Source: Xenococcus sp. PCC 7305 (lineage in GTDB: Bacteria; Cyanobacteriota; Cyanobacteriia; Cyanobacteriales; Xenococcaceae). From it: a DNA stretch of 35,556 nucleotides. Shown here in pieces: positions 7,431-15,584 of this stretch. The notes under the pieces were generated by a model. It made no database searches. It was not told the origin of the DNA and worked only from the letters and a program-made list of their open reading frames with translations. Position numbers and translations under genes: made by a program. The stretch is taken from assembly GCF_000332055.1 (NCBI RefSeq), contig NZ_ALVZ01000168.1, forward strand, positions 1 to 35,556, in the 5' to 3' direction. Position 1 is the first letter of the stretch. Each line of letters starts with the position of its first letter.

Positions 7431-8267
7431 ATGACACAGCAATTAACTGCCACTGAGGGAAAGCCAGTTCTTACCCTATCACGTACAAATGTGGCTTGGT
7501 TCGCAGCTATTCACGCCTTAGCACTCTTAGCCCCTTGGTTCTTTTCTTGGTCAGCTTTGGGTGTGATGATCTTACTCCACTGGTTATTTGGGAGTATTGG
7601 GATCTGCTTGGGATATCATCGACTTTTAACTCATCGCAGTTTCCAAGTCCCGCAATGGCTAGAATATATTCTGGCAACTATTGGATCTCTAGCTCTTCAA
7701 GGAGGACCAATCTTTTGGGTCTCAGGTCATCGCCTGCACCATGCTCATACTGAAGATGAAGAGCAAGATCCCTATTCTGCTAGGCGAGGATTTTGGTGGA
7801 GCCATATGCTTTGGCTATGTTACCCAAGGGAGCCATTTTTTGACTACGAATCCTATAAAAAGTTTGCTCCAGATTTAGATCGACATCCTTATTATCGTTG
7901 GTTGAACCGTAACTTTATACTGCTACAGGTTTTGTTGGGGTTACTATTATATGGTCTAGGTGGCTGGTCTTTTGTCATCTATGGTATTTTCCTCAGAGCA
8001 GTCTTACTATGGCACAGTACTTGGTTAATTAATTCTGCTACTCATCGCTGGGGATATCGGAACTTTCCAGCTGAAGATGGTTCTCGCAATCTTTGGTGGG
8101 CAGCTATTTTAACCTATGGAGAGGGGTGGCACAACAATCATCACGCCCATCCCCGTGTGGCTAAGGCAGGACAGCGATGGTGGGAGATTGATGTAACTTG
8201 GTGGGCAATCCAAATACTCCAGCTCTTGGGTTTAGCCAAGAAGATTGTCATGGCAAAAGAGAAGTAA
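7431..8267 (+). CDS. desC: Delta-9 acyl-lipid/acyl-CoA type desaturase
   Basis: A 278-residue integral-membrane diiron desaturase that introduces the first double bond into saturated acyl chains. All three histidine boxes are present: HRLLTH (63-68), HRLHH (100-104) and HNNHH (234-238). The extra conserved H205 in NSATH is also there. Hydrophobic segments at about 20-60, 75-95 and 160-200 fit the four-helix topology. Length is normal for cyanobacterial DesC. A good ribosome site (AAGGA) lies about 8 bases before the ATG. The gene is divergent from the TetR fusion gene across two operators, suggesting repression relieved by a lipid or stress signal. Whether the substrate is acyl-lipid or acyl-CoA cannot be read from sequence. 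Confidence 0.95.
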   Translation: MTQQLTATEGKPVLTLSRTNVAWFAAIHALALLAPWFFSWSALGVMILLHWLFGSIGICLGYHRLLTHRSFQVPQWLEYILATIGSLALQGGPIFWVSGHRLHHAHTEDEEQDPYSARRGFWWSHMLWLCYPREPFFDYESYKKFAPDLDRHPYYRWLNRNFILLQVLLGLLLYGLGGWSFVIYGIFLRAVLLWHSTWLINSATHRWGYRNFPAEDGSRNLWWAAILTYGEGWHNNHHAHPRVAKAGQRWWEIDVTWWAIQILQLLGLAKKIVMAKEK

Positions 8268-8281
8268 ATGTCGCTTGATCA

Positions 8282-8296
8282 AGCCCCGAAGGGGCT
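8282..8296 (+). terminator. GC-rich hairpin after desC
   Basis: AGCCCC-GAA-GGGGCT is a perfect 6-bp stem with a 3-base loop, starting 15 bases after the desC stop. No T-run follows directly, so it may act as an mRNA 3' stabiliser as much as a terminator. Confidence 0.5.
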
Positions 8297-8386
8297 ACTC
8301 TCCCTAATCCTTTGCGTGTAGCGCATTTGACTTTTTCTTGTTCCTCACCCTTTAAACTTTAAAATATTGTTATTTCCTCTCAAAAA

Positions 8387-8417
8387 GTATTATTTGTTAC
8401 AGAATTTATGATATATT
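8387..8417 (+). promoter_or_regulatory. NtcA box overlapping the gifA promoter
   Basis: A perfect NtcA consensus GTA-N8-TAC (8387-8400) is followed after 11 bases by a -10 candidate TATATT (8412-8417); TATGAT at 8407-8412 is an alternative. With TATATT as -10 the box is centred near -30, over the -35 region. That is the position expected for NtcA repression rather than activation (activated promoters have it near -41). In Synechocystis NtcA represses gifA in this way. Confidence 0.75.
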
Positions 8418-8449
8418 AATGGTAAAGAGATGCGTTGGAGGAATATAAT

Positions 8450-8647
8450 ATGTCTATCAAAACACAAGCTCGTTCCTTAATGATGCGCCATCATCAATCG
8501 GTTGTGAACCGTGAGAAATCAATGTTGATGCGCACTTCCGCTGAAATCGGTGTTAATGTCGATTCCCAATATCACAACCAAATCCAAGGTAAAACTCCCA
8601 ATGATTTTAGTGATGTCTATGACCGTAGTCGCGCTGCTATGAGTTAA
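8450..8647 (+). CDS. gifA: Glutamine synthetase inactivating factor IF7
   Basis: A 65-residue basic protein of the IF7 family, which binds type I glutamine synthetase and switches it off when ammonium is plentiful. The start is MSIKTQARSLMMRHHQSVV, then NREKSML. Arginines fall at 8, 21 and 28, the positions reported as essential for glutamine synthetase binding, and the length is that of Synechocystis IF7. The QGKxxxxFxxxYDRSxAxxS C-terminus is also family-like. The ATG at 8450 is chosen because GGAGG at 8437-8441 lies 8 bases ahead. An in-frame TTG at 8435 sits before that ribosome site and is not used. The NtcA box upstream fits repression under nitrogen limitation. Identification is from remembered family features. 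Confidence 0.85.
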   Translation: MSIKTQARSLMMRHHQSVVNREKSMLMRTSAEIGVNVDSQYHNQIQGKTPNDFSDVYDRSRAAMS

Positions 8648-8712
8648 CTTCAAGACCATTCAGTAAGTTGGGCAGGAAATGGGTCAAACGAAGGCAGAAG
8701 GAGGAAGGCGAT

Positions 8713-8949
8713 TTACCTTTTAACTTGACTTGATTTTGGCAAGTTCAGCTCATTTTCTGACTCAGAGCTTTTTATGTTGCTGTGTCTAAGACTTCCTAAC
8801 CAACTATGTAGCTTGTCGATGATAGATAATTGTTCTTCTTCTGGTCTCTGTTTACAAGCCTCATTGGGAGACCAAAAGTGATCATTAAAGTCGTAATAGC
8901 CCATTTTTTTGCCTCTAACTTTTATAAAAGTTGCTTGGGCACTTCTCAC
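8713..8949 (-). CDS. Small hypothetical protein
   Basis: I do not recognise this family. The frame opens at a GTG (8947-8949) giving 78 residues. An internal ATG at 8902-8904 would give 63 residues beginning MGYYDFNDHFWSPNEACKQR. Neither start has a clear ribosome site. The central part (EEEQLSIIDKLHSWLGSLRH) could be a helix and the tail is polar. There is no membrane segment. The gene converges on gifA and lies downstream of no obvious promoter. It may be a genuine small cyanobacterial protein or spurious. Confidence 0.35.
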   Translation of the reverse strand: MRSAQATFIKVRGKKMGYYDFNDHFWSPNEACKQRPEEEQLSIIDKLHSWLGSLRHSNIKSSESENELNLPKSSQVKR

Positions 8950-9001
8950 ATCAAAAAATTCATAACTCCTTATTGATTATTAGCTTTTCTCAGGTATTAA
9001 T

Positions 9002-11071
9002 TCATCGGTCATCTGGCTGAAGTTTACGTTTTAAATACTGATCACGCAGCACTCGGCGCATGACTTTATTAGAAGCGGTGCGCGGCAATCCTTCAACGAT
9101 CGCAAGGTCACTAATCTTAAACAAAGGATTGAGATGTTGTTTAATTGCCATTTGCAGAGAATTCATCAACAAAGCTTTATCTACTTGAACATTCGGCTTG
9201 ACGACTAGGTAGATGACAAGTTGTTTAGGCCCTCCTTGAGACGGGGAAACAGCGATCGCAGCAGTTTCCTGGACTCCGGCAACAGTATTGAGTACCTGTT
9301 CAATTTCAACCGAACTCACCTTGATACCATTCAAGTTCATGGTGTCGTCAGTACGACCATGAGCGCGGTAGTAGGAGTTAGGAAGATGTTCAATCTGATC
9401 ACCATGACGGCGCAGTGGGAGAGATGGGAGCATAGAGGGAGTATTAGCGAAATATACCTCGTGATGATCTTTATTTAACAATTCAGTAGAAAGTCCGATC
9501 GCCGGAGGAATGATAAACGCTTCCCCTTTATTTGCAGCATGACCATTTTCGTCAACAATAACTAAATCTAGACCCAAAGCAGGAGTCGTAAAGGTTGCAG
9601 GAGCACAAGGTTGTACTAATGTTCCAGTCAGATATCCCCCACCAATTTCAGTTCCGCCACAGTATTCAATAATAGGTTTATATCCAGCTAAGGACATGAG
9701 AAAAAGCATCTCCTGGGGCGCAGAACATTCTCCTGTAGAACTGAATGCTTTAATCCCACTCCAATCTAATCCTTGCATACAGGAAGTTGTTTTCCATGTA
9801 TTGACTAAACTAGGCACAACGCCCAACATGGTAACTTGTGCATCTTGAACAAACTGACCAAATGCTCTTCCTGTTGGTGCTCCGTAGTATAACGCTATAG
9901 TTGCTCTGTTGATCAGACTAGCATAGATTAACCAAGGCCCCATCATCCAGCCCAGGTTTGTCGGCCATGCAATAATCTCTCTAGGATGAATATCATGATG
10001 GAGATGGCCATCTATTGCACATTTAAGAGGAGTGGTCTGAGTCCAAGGGATTGCCTTCGGTTCTCCTGTGGTGCCCGAAGAGAACAGAATATTAGTATGG
10101 GCCTCAGGCCCGGTAACCACAGCCTCGAACTGCTCAAGGGGACTGAGAAACTCAGCCCAAGGTAAATCTTGATTACGAAGTTTAACTGTTAGATAACAAT
10201 CATTAGGCAGCACAATCGCCTGAGGTGCAGCAGCATCGACAACCTTGCTATACAAAGGCAGGTTTTTACCAGCACGCAGGATATAGTCTTGGGTAAAGAT
10301 TGCTTTTGCTCTAGATAACTGGAGACGGATGGCAATTTCTTCGGCAGCTAAACTATCGGCGATCGATACCACCACGCAACCAGCTTTAATAATACCTAAG
10401 TAAATAGCTACAGATTCAGCAGTCATCGGCATCGCGATCTCAATGGAGTCTCCAGGAGTCAACCCAACATCCCGTAAACCATTGGCAACTCGATTAGTTA
10501 AATCCTCAAGTTCACCATAGGTGAGATGGCATAAGGGGCCTCCTTCCCTTTGCCAGATAATCGCAGAATCATTTTTCGGAGCTTGAAAACAACTGGCAAC
10601 AATATTAAGTTTGGCCCCAACCAACCATTGAGGGGATTCGATTCCCTGGTCAAGATCAAGAATATGCCTGTATTTCTGATGCAAATAAATATTCAGTCGT
10701 TGAATCATGATCTCCCAAAACTCAGCCCGATTTTGTAACGACCAGCAATGAAGTTCTAGGTAAGAAGAGATTTCTAGCTCTTTCATCAAAGCAGAGATAT
10801 TAGTTGTCTTAATCTGTTCCGCAGCAGGAAGCCAAACTGGCGGCTCGCCTTGGCTAAAATCCCAGTCAGCAAAGACAGTCTGATAAAGAAATTCATCTAA
10901 AGCAAAGGGATACTGAGGTTTCAGAACTTTTTTGGTCAAACACTGCCAACAATCCACAGGCGAGAGGGAAGCCAGGCACTGATTAATCAGGGGTAGCATT
11001 GCCATGGCGTTTGCTCTTTCTACCCCGCAGGTAACTAACTGTTCGAGTGATAATTGTTTTGCCATTGTCAT
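9002..11071 (-). CDS. AMP-forming acyl-CoA synthetase, acetoacetyl-CoA/AAE17-18-like
   Basis: A 689-residue ANL-superfamily ligase: acid + ATP + CoA gives acyl-CoA. The P-loop motif ILFSSGTTGEPKAIPWTQ is at about 328-345. The adenine region is EYCGGTEIGGGYLTG, the hinge is YRAHGRTDDTMNLNGIKV, and the adenylation lysine is K669 (TASNKVMRR). The long N-terminus (about 160 residues) and the PWTQTTPLKCA / WPTNLGWMMGP stretches resemble plant acyl-activating enzymes 17/18 and acetoacetyl-CoA synthetases more than plain acetyl-CoA synthetase. It is the last gene of the run, 20 bases behind kbl. Acetoacetate, an end-product of tyrosine breakdown, is one possible substrate; an unknown carboxylic acid made by the operon is another. 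Confidence 0.85.
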   Translation of the reverse strand: MTMAKQLSLEQLVTCGVERANAMAMLPLINQCLASLSPVDCWQCLTKKVLKPQYPFALDEFLYQTVFADWDFSQGEPPVWLPAAEQIKTTNISALMKELEISSYLELHCWSLQNRAEFWEIMIQRLNIYLHQKYRHILDLDQGIESPQWLVGAKLNIVASCFQAPKNDSAIIWQREGGPLCHLTYGELEDLTNRVANGLRDVGLTPGDSIEIAMPMTAESVAIYLGIIKAGCVVVSIADSLAAEEIAIRLQLSRAKAIFTQDYILRAGKNLPLYSKVVDAAAPQAIVLPNDCYLTVKLRNQDLPWAEFLSPLEQFEAVVTGPEAHTNILFSSGTTGEPKAIPWTQTTPLKCAIDGHLHHDIHPREIIAWPTNLGWMMGPWLIYASLINRATIALYYGAPTGRAFGQFVQDAQVTMLGVVPSLVNTWKTTSCMQGLDWSGIKAFSSTGECSAPQEMLFLMSLAGYKPIIEYCGGTEIGGGYLTGTLVQPCAPATFTTPALGLDLVIVDENGHAANKGEAFIIPPAIGLSTELLNKDHHEVYFANTPSMLPSLPLRRHGDQIEHLPNSYYRAHGRTDDTMNLNGIKVSSVEIEQVLNTVAGVQETAAIAVSPSQGGPKQLVIYLVVKPNVQVDKALLMNSLQMAIKQHLNPLFKISDLAIVEGLPRTASNKVMRRVLRDQYLKRKLQPDDR

Positions 11072-11091
11072 ATTCTTCCCATACTCCTAAT

Positions 11092-12279
11092 TTAGATAAC
11101 TCGATACTTTTGGCCGACCCGGGCAAAGGCATCAATGCACTGGTCTAGATGTTCGTGAGTATGAGCGGCGGAAATCTGAATACGTATCCGAGCTTGTCCT
11201 AGAGGCACTATGGGATAACTAAAACCGATCGCATAGATCCCCTCAGCTAATAAATCCCTAGCCATATCTTGAGCTAATTGCGCGTCATAGAGCATAATTG
11301 GCACGATGGGATGAATCCCAGGTTTAATTTTGAAGCCATGAGCGCTCATGTTTTGGCGAAAATAACGCGTATTTTCCAGCAGATTATCTCGTAACTCTCT
11401 AGTTTTGTTTAACAAGTCCAAAACTTTTAAACTCGTATAAACCACAACTGGTGCGACAGAGTTGGAAAATAAATAGGGTCGCGATCGCTGTCTCAATAAA
11501 TCAATAATCTCTTGGCGTCCACTCGTAAAACCGCCGGTGGCCCCTCCCAGAGCTTTCCCTAGGGTGCTGGTAATAATATCAACTCGTCCCCTTACCCCGC
11601 AATGCTCGATAGAACCGCCCCCTGTCGCCCCCAAAATACCAGTGCCATGACTATCATCTACCATTACTAAGGCATCGTAGCGATCAGCAAGAGCGCATAT
11701 TTGACTCAATTGGGCAATCTCACCATCCATACTAAAAACACCATCTGTCGCGATCAGACGAAGCTTAGCTGATTGGGTTTTTTGCAATGCCTGCTCTAAT
11801 TCATCTAGGTCATTGTGAGCAAAACGATATCTTTGAGCTTTACATAGGCGAATACCATCAATGATGCTGGCATGGTTGAGGGCATCACTCAATACGACAG
11901 AGTCGGCATCGAGCAAGGTTTCAAATAATCCGCCATTCGCATCGAAACAGGAACTATATAAAATGGTGTCTTCCGTCCCCAGAAATGCGGAAATTTTTGC
12001 TTCTAATTCCTTATGAATAGTTTGGGTACCGCAAATAAAACGCACTGAAGACAGGCCAAAACCATATTTACTCAAACCTTCTTGGGCAGCGGCAATTACT
12101 TCGGGGTGATTTGCTAGCCCTAAATAGTTATTAGCACAGAAATTGAGGACTTCTTGACCCTCTTGAATTGCGATCGCGGCATTTTGGGGAGACATCAAAA
12201 TCCGTTCCTCTTTGTACAATCCAGACTGGCGTATCTTATCGAGAGTAGATTGCAAAACATTGGTGGCTGTGGCAAACAT
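11092..12279 (-). CDS. kbl: Glycine C-acetyltransferase (2-amino-3-ketobutyrate CoA ligase)
   Basis: A 395-residue PLP enzyme of the alpha-oxoamine synthase family. The PLP lysine is K242 in [14 protein letters not shown]136 ([11 protein letters not shown]), D208 and H211 (VDDSHGTG) are the usual cofactor residues. It cleaves 2-amino-3-ketobutyrate with CoA to glycine and acetyl-CoA. The reaction is reversible and relatives condense other acyl-CoAs with amino acids. Length matches E. coli Kbl. A GGAGA ribosome site precedes the ATG. It follows tdh by about 107 bases and precedes the acyl-CoA synthetase by 20. The tdh neighbour makes threonine catabolism the default role. Confidence 0.93.
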   Translation of the reverse strand: MFATATNVLQSTLDKIRQSGLYKEERILMSPQNAAIAIQEGQEVLNFCANNYLGLANHPEVIAAAQEGLSKYGFGLSSVRFICGTQTIHKELEAKISAFLGTEDTILYSSCFDANGGLFETLLDADSVVLSDALNHASIIDGIRLCKAQRYRFAHNDLDELEQALQKTQSAKLRLIATDGVFSMDGEIAQLSQICALADRYDALVMVDDSHGTGILGATGGGSIEHCGVRGRVDIITSTLGKALGGATGGFTSGRQEIIDLLRQRSRPYLFSNSVAPVVVYTSLKVLDLLNKTRELRDNLLENTRYFRQNMSAHGFKIKPGIHPIVPIMLYDAQLAQDMARDLLAEGIYAIGFSYPIVPLGQARIRIQISAAHTHEHLDQCIDAFARVGQKYRVI

Positions 12280-12348
12280 AAGTTAAATCTCCAACAATAA
12301 TTGGGAGCGATATGGTACTACAAAAAATAGTTAGGGTATGTAGACTTT

Positions 12349-12375
12349 GGGGAAAGGGAACGGGGAACAGGAAAC
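12349..12375. repeat. Degenerate GGGGAAC-type heptamer repeat between tdh and kbl
   Basis: Units GGGGAAA, GGGAACG, GGGAACA and GGAAAC in tandem resemble a decayed cyanobacterial STRR. It fills part of the 107-base tdh-kbl gap, the largest gap in the operon. Confidence 0.45.
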
Positions 12376-12386
12376 AAAAAAACGTC

Positions 12387-13412
12387 CTAACAAAAATGCG
12401 TAGTACTATACATCATTTTTGTGGGGGCGCTTTGCGCCAAGACCTTAGGATATTTGTCATCAAAACTTTTGAATTGAGGATCTAAAAGATGAGCAAACAT
12501 ATCAGCGACAATGGCAGGTAAGTCGTAGCTAGGTTGCCAGCCCCAATCATTACGGGCTTTAGTATCATCGATGACCGTAGGCCAAGAATCAGCGATCGCC
12601 TGACGAAAATCAGGTTGATAGTAACAAGTAAAATTAGGAAGATGCTTTTGAATTTCCGCTACCAGTTCCGCGACGGAGAAGCTAATTGCCGCCAGATTGT
12701 AGCTGGAGCGAACTGAAATTAAGGCGGGATCTGCCTCCATGAGCTTCAGAATTGCTTTGATCGTATCAGGCATATACATCATGGGCAGACGAGTTTCAGG
12801 GCGTAGAAAACAAACATAGCTATTGTTCTTAATCGCTTCGGTAAATATTTCCACCGCAAAATCCGTCGTCCCGCCTCCAGGAGGGGCATTGTAACTAATA
12901 ATGCCTGGTAAACGAAGGCTTCGAACATCAACACCAAACCGATGAGCATAATATTGACAGAGCAATTCCCCCGTTGCCTTAGTAATCCCATAGATGGTGG
13001 AGGGTTCTTTAATTGTCGTTTGAGGTGTCTTAATTTTGGGAGTGTTCGCGCCAAATACTGCGATCGAACTAGGCCAGAAAACTTTTATTTGGTAAGATTT
13101 AGCTGCTTCTAAGACATTTCTGAGTCCCTCCAGATTCACCTTCCAGCAGTCATCAGGATGACTCTCTCCCTGGGCAGAGAGAATTCCTGCTAAATGATAG
13201 ATAGTGCCGACCTGATAGTGTTCGATGACTTCCTCAAGGCGTTTATTGTCAGTAACATCTAGTACTTGATAAGGGATTGGTTGCTCGCCTATATCTGAAA
13301 TTTTCCGACGACCAGTCTCAATGACTTGATTCACTCCAGATCGTTGGCGCAAAGCTATTACCAGATCGCTGCCAACTTGACCTCTAGCACCAGTTACTAA
13401 AATTTTTTTCAT
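12387..13412 (-). CDS. tdh: L-threonine 3-dehydrogenase, SDR (epimerase-like) type
   Basis: A 341-residue NAD-dependent extended-SDR protein. The nucleotide-binding motif is TGARGQVGSDL (7-17). The active-site pair is YGITK, following IKEPSTI. PSSIAVFGANTP and the TRLPMMYMPDTIKAI segment are typical of SDR-type threonine dehydrogenases, as opposed to the zinc-dependent MDR type. It converts threonine to 2-amino-3-ketobutyrate, the substrate of the next gene, kbl. The C-terminus after FDDKYPKVLA is an unusual tail, part of which (LAQSAPT) is encoded by a GGCGC-TTT-GCGCC palindrome at 12426-12438. The gene lies 35 bases after the diiron-oxidase-like gene. No strong ribosome site precedes the ATG. 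Confidence 0.92.
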   Translation of the reverse strand: MKKILVTGARGQVGSDLVIALRQRSGVNQVIETGRRKISDIGEQPIPYQVLDVTDNKRLEEVIEHYQVGTIYHLAGILSAQGESHPDDCWKVNLEGLRNVLEAAKSYQIKVFWPSSIAVFGANTPKIKTPQTTIKEPSTIYGITKATGELLCQYYAHRFGVDVRSLRLPGIISYNAPPGGGTTDFAVEIFTEAIKNNSYVCFLRPETRLPMMYMPDTIKAILKLMEADPALISVRSSYNLAAISFSVAELVAEIQKHLPNFTCYYQPDFRQAIADSWPTVIDDTKARNDWGWQPSYDLPAIVADMFAHLLDPQFKSFDDKYPKVLAQSAPTKMMYSTTHFC

Positions 13413-13447
13413 AATCTACACCCACTGCTACGACAAATCTTGTTCTT

Positions 13448-14371
13448 TCATCTAGACAATTGCTGTTGAAGATCTTTATACAAACCATCCCAGAAAACAG
13501 CGATCGCATTGAGGATTAGTCTGCCACCTTGGAAAAATTTTGTACGATTAAAATTGGCTTGAAAATAAGCAGTTTCTAGCTCCTCTAAAGTATGACCTGC
13601 ATGTTGGGCTTCAACGCGATTATGCCAGGTAAAAAAGGCTAAGAGTAACTGAGGATGTCTGGTTTGTTTAATTCTGAATAAGCCGTCTTCTAGTTCTTGC
13701 CAAAAGCCAGCGGCTGCCCAGTTTTCGACGGCAAAACTTGCTCCCTGGGCAATTTGTGAGTCATCACTACCATAAAGACGAATCAATTCATCGCAGAAAT
13801 GCAAGGTTGTTAGGGTGCCATGTCGGCGTTTACCAATATCGGCAAAACTGAATCCTAGCCCTATGGCTACTTGCAATAGCCATTCAAAATGTGCAGCCTG
13901 AAAACGACAAATACCACCGTCTACTGTACCCTCGGTACTTACTAGTTCGGGATCACCTTCGCGGTCTTTTTCCGACTCGGTTAACATAGAGCGACCGCTG
14001 ATTGATTGTTGGGGATTGCGATAGATTACACCTAGTTCGTTGAGCAAAATTTCCCGACTAGATCTCGATTGTTCCAGAGTAGGAGAATTGATTGTTTTTA
14101 GTAAAGCTGCGATCAAAAACTGATTGGAAAAAACCGAAAATTGTCGGATAAAATGTCGCAATTGGACATCTGTTGCTTGACCCAGGCTAAACCATTGAGT
14201 GTAGCGATTATTGGTGATAATGCGATGGTGTAATAAGTCGCGCTCAACTTCAGCAAGAAAGGATTGAAATTCTTTTACCTGCTTGGTTGTCAATTCACCT
14301 CGATCCAGACGGTTTGTGATCCGCGAAGAAATGTTTAGGTTATTTTTGGTTGGAGTTTGCATAGTCATCAT
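13448..14371 (-). CDS. Heme-oxygenase-like diiron oxidase (TENA/CADD/PqqC-like fold), substrate unknown
   Basis: A 307-residue all-alpha protein of the iron-containing redox enzyme type. Candidate metal ligands are E112 (LLNELG), H161 (AAHFEWLL), E216 (FAVENWAA) and an HxxxExxH set, H250, E254 and H257, in FFTWHNRVEAQHAGH. This pattern fits heme-oxygenase-like diiron oxidases, which carry out oxidative C-C or C-N cleavage, N-oxygenation or decarboxylation of small acids. The start ATG overlaps the end of the homogentisate dioxygenase gene by 4 bases (ATGA), with an AGGAG ribosome site inside that gene, so the two are translationally coupled. The reaction is not known. Its place between the dioxygenase and tdh suggests a substrate derived from homogentisate cleavage or an amino acid. 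Confidence 0.8.
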   Translation of the reverse strand: MMTMQTPTKNNLNISSRITNRLDRGELTTKQVKEFQSFLAEVERDLLHHRIITNNRYTQWFSLGQATDVQLRHFIRQFSVFSNQFLIAALLKTINSPTLEQSRSSREILLNELGVIYRNPQQSISGRSMLTESEKDREGDPELVSTEGTVDGGICRFQAAHFEWLLQVAIGLGFSFADIGKRRHGTLTTLHFCDELIRLYGSDDSQIAQGASFAVENWAAAGFWQELEDGLFRIKQTRHPQLLLAFFTWHNRVEAQHAGHTLEELETAYFQANFNRTKFFQGGRLILNAIAVFWDGLYKDLQQQLSR

Positions 14372-15546
14372 AAAGTTACTCCTGAAGTTAAATTCGTCCA
14401 GCTAGAAGAATAGTCTTGGTCTTCCCATTGACTAGCTTGGGTGGTTAGTTGTAAAGGTCGAAAGCTATCAATCATCACTGCTAACTCCTCGGTTCGCTCT
14501 TTGCCAATTGAGCCTTCATACATTCCTGGATGGGGGCCATGGGGTATGCCATTAGGATGGACAGTTATTGATGTGGACTCTATGCCTTTGCGAGACATAA
14601 AATTCCCCTCGACATAGTAGATAACCTCATCGGAATCAAGATTGGAATGATTATAAGGAGCAGGAATAGCTTGGGGATGATAATCAAACAAACGTGGCAC
14701 AAAGGAACACAGCACAAAACCAGAACCCGCAAAGGTTTGATGTACGGTCGGTGGCTGGTGAACTCGACCGGTAATTGGTTCGAAGTCCGCAATATTCAGC
14801 GCAAAAGGCCAAAGATATCCATCCCAACCAACAATGTCTAAAGGATGATGGTTGTAGAAGTAACAAGTTATGCCATTGCGAGCTTTAACGCGTACTTCAA
14901 ATTCTCCTGATTCATCATGGGTGATTAACTGTTCTGGGGGACGAAGATCACGCTCACAATAGGGAGCAGATTCGAGAAACTGTCCGTATTGATTGAGATA
15001 GCGTTGAGGCGTTTCGATATGTCCCCAAGCTTCTATCACCAACATGCGCTGTGCTATATCTGCATCAGGAATAATGCGCCATAAAACCCCTGTGGGAATT
15101 ACTAAATAATCTCCTGGCCTGTAGTGTAAGATGCCGTACTGACTCTCGACAATCCCACTGCCATGGTGCATAAAAATAATTTCATCCCCATGGGCAAAAC
15201 GATACCAATAGCTCATCGCTTCCGTCGGTCGAGCTACAGAAATCTGGAGATCAGCATTGCCTATCAATAATACTCTGCTCGCGATCGCATCTCCCCCCTT
15301 TTGGATATTTTTCGTTCGCAGATGACGAGGACGCAAAGCTGTCGATTCTTCATAGGCGATTGCCACTGGCGGCTTCCAGACAATCTTTTGGATTTGGGTC
15401 GGAGGATGCAAGTGATAAAGCAGGGACTGCAAACCAGAGAAACCGTGAGTCCCGATGAGTTCTTCGTGATACAAAGACTCATCTGGCTGACGAAATTGAG
15501 TGTGACGTTTATGAGGAATTTTGCCTAGTTGATAGTAATAAGTCAT
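14368..15546 (-). CDS. hmgA: Homogentisate 1,2-dioxygenase family protein
   Basis: A 392-residue cupin-type iron dioxygenase. The iron site is readable in the C-terminal half: H300 (PAPYNHSN), E307 (SNLDSDEVIYYVEG) and H336/H339 (HPNGIPHGPHPG). An N-terminal cupin half includes YRFAHGDEIIFMHHGSG. It would open homogentisate to maleylacetoacetate. Length fits the shorter bacterial branch, below the roughly 440 residues of animal and pseudomonad enzymes. An AGAGGAAG ribosome site precedes the ATG. It lies 38 bases after hppD, whose product is its expected substrate. The maleylacetoacetate isomerase and fumarylacetoacetase that complete the usual route are not in the window. The exact substrate in this branch could differ. 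Confidence 0.87.
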   Translation of the reverse strand: MTYYYQLGKIPHKRHTQFRQPDESLYHEELIGTHGFSGLQSLLYHLHPPTQIQKIVWKPPVAIAYEESTALRPRHLRTKNIQKGGDAIASRVLLIGNADLQISVARPTEAMSYWYRFAHGDEIIFMHHGSGIVESQYGILHYRPGDYLVIPTGVLWRIIPDADIAQRMLVIEAWGHIETPQRYLNQYGQFLESAPYCERDLRPPEQLITHDESGEFEVRVKARNGITCYFYNHHPLDIVGWDGYLWPFALNIADFEPITGRVHQPPTVHQTFAGSGFVLCSFVPRLFDYHPQAIPAPYNHSNLDSDEVIYYVEGNFMSRKGIESTSITVHPNGIPHGPHPGMYEGSIGKERTEELAVMIDSFRPLQLTTQASQWEDQDYSSSWTNLTSGVTL

Positions 15547-15584
15547 GATTGCTTCCTCTGCTGGGCGTAAGCCTTGCGCTCCTA

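Noticed and set aside
8435-8449. TTG as start of gifA
   Set aside because: The TTG overlaps the GGAGG that serves as ribosome site for the ATG at 8450, and the ATG gives the exact IF7 N-terminus.
8268-8449. Glutamine riboswitch in front of the glutamine synthetase inactivating factor gene
   Set aside because: No recognisable structured leader was seen; a protein-binding NtcA box explains the region.
12901-13060. Possible second gene on the minus strand inside tdh
   Set aside because: It is in a different frame within a complete tdh gene and has no family features.
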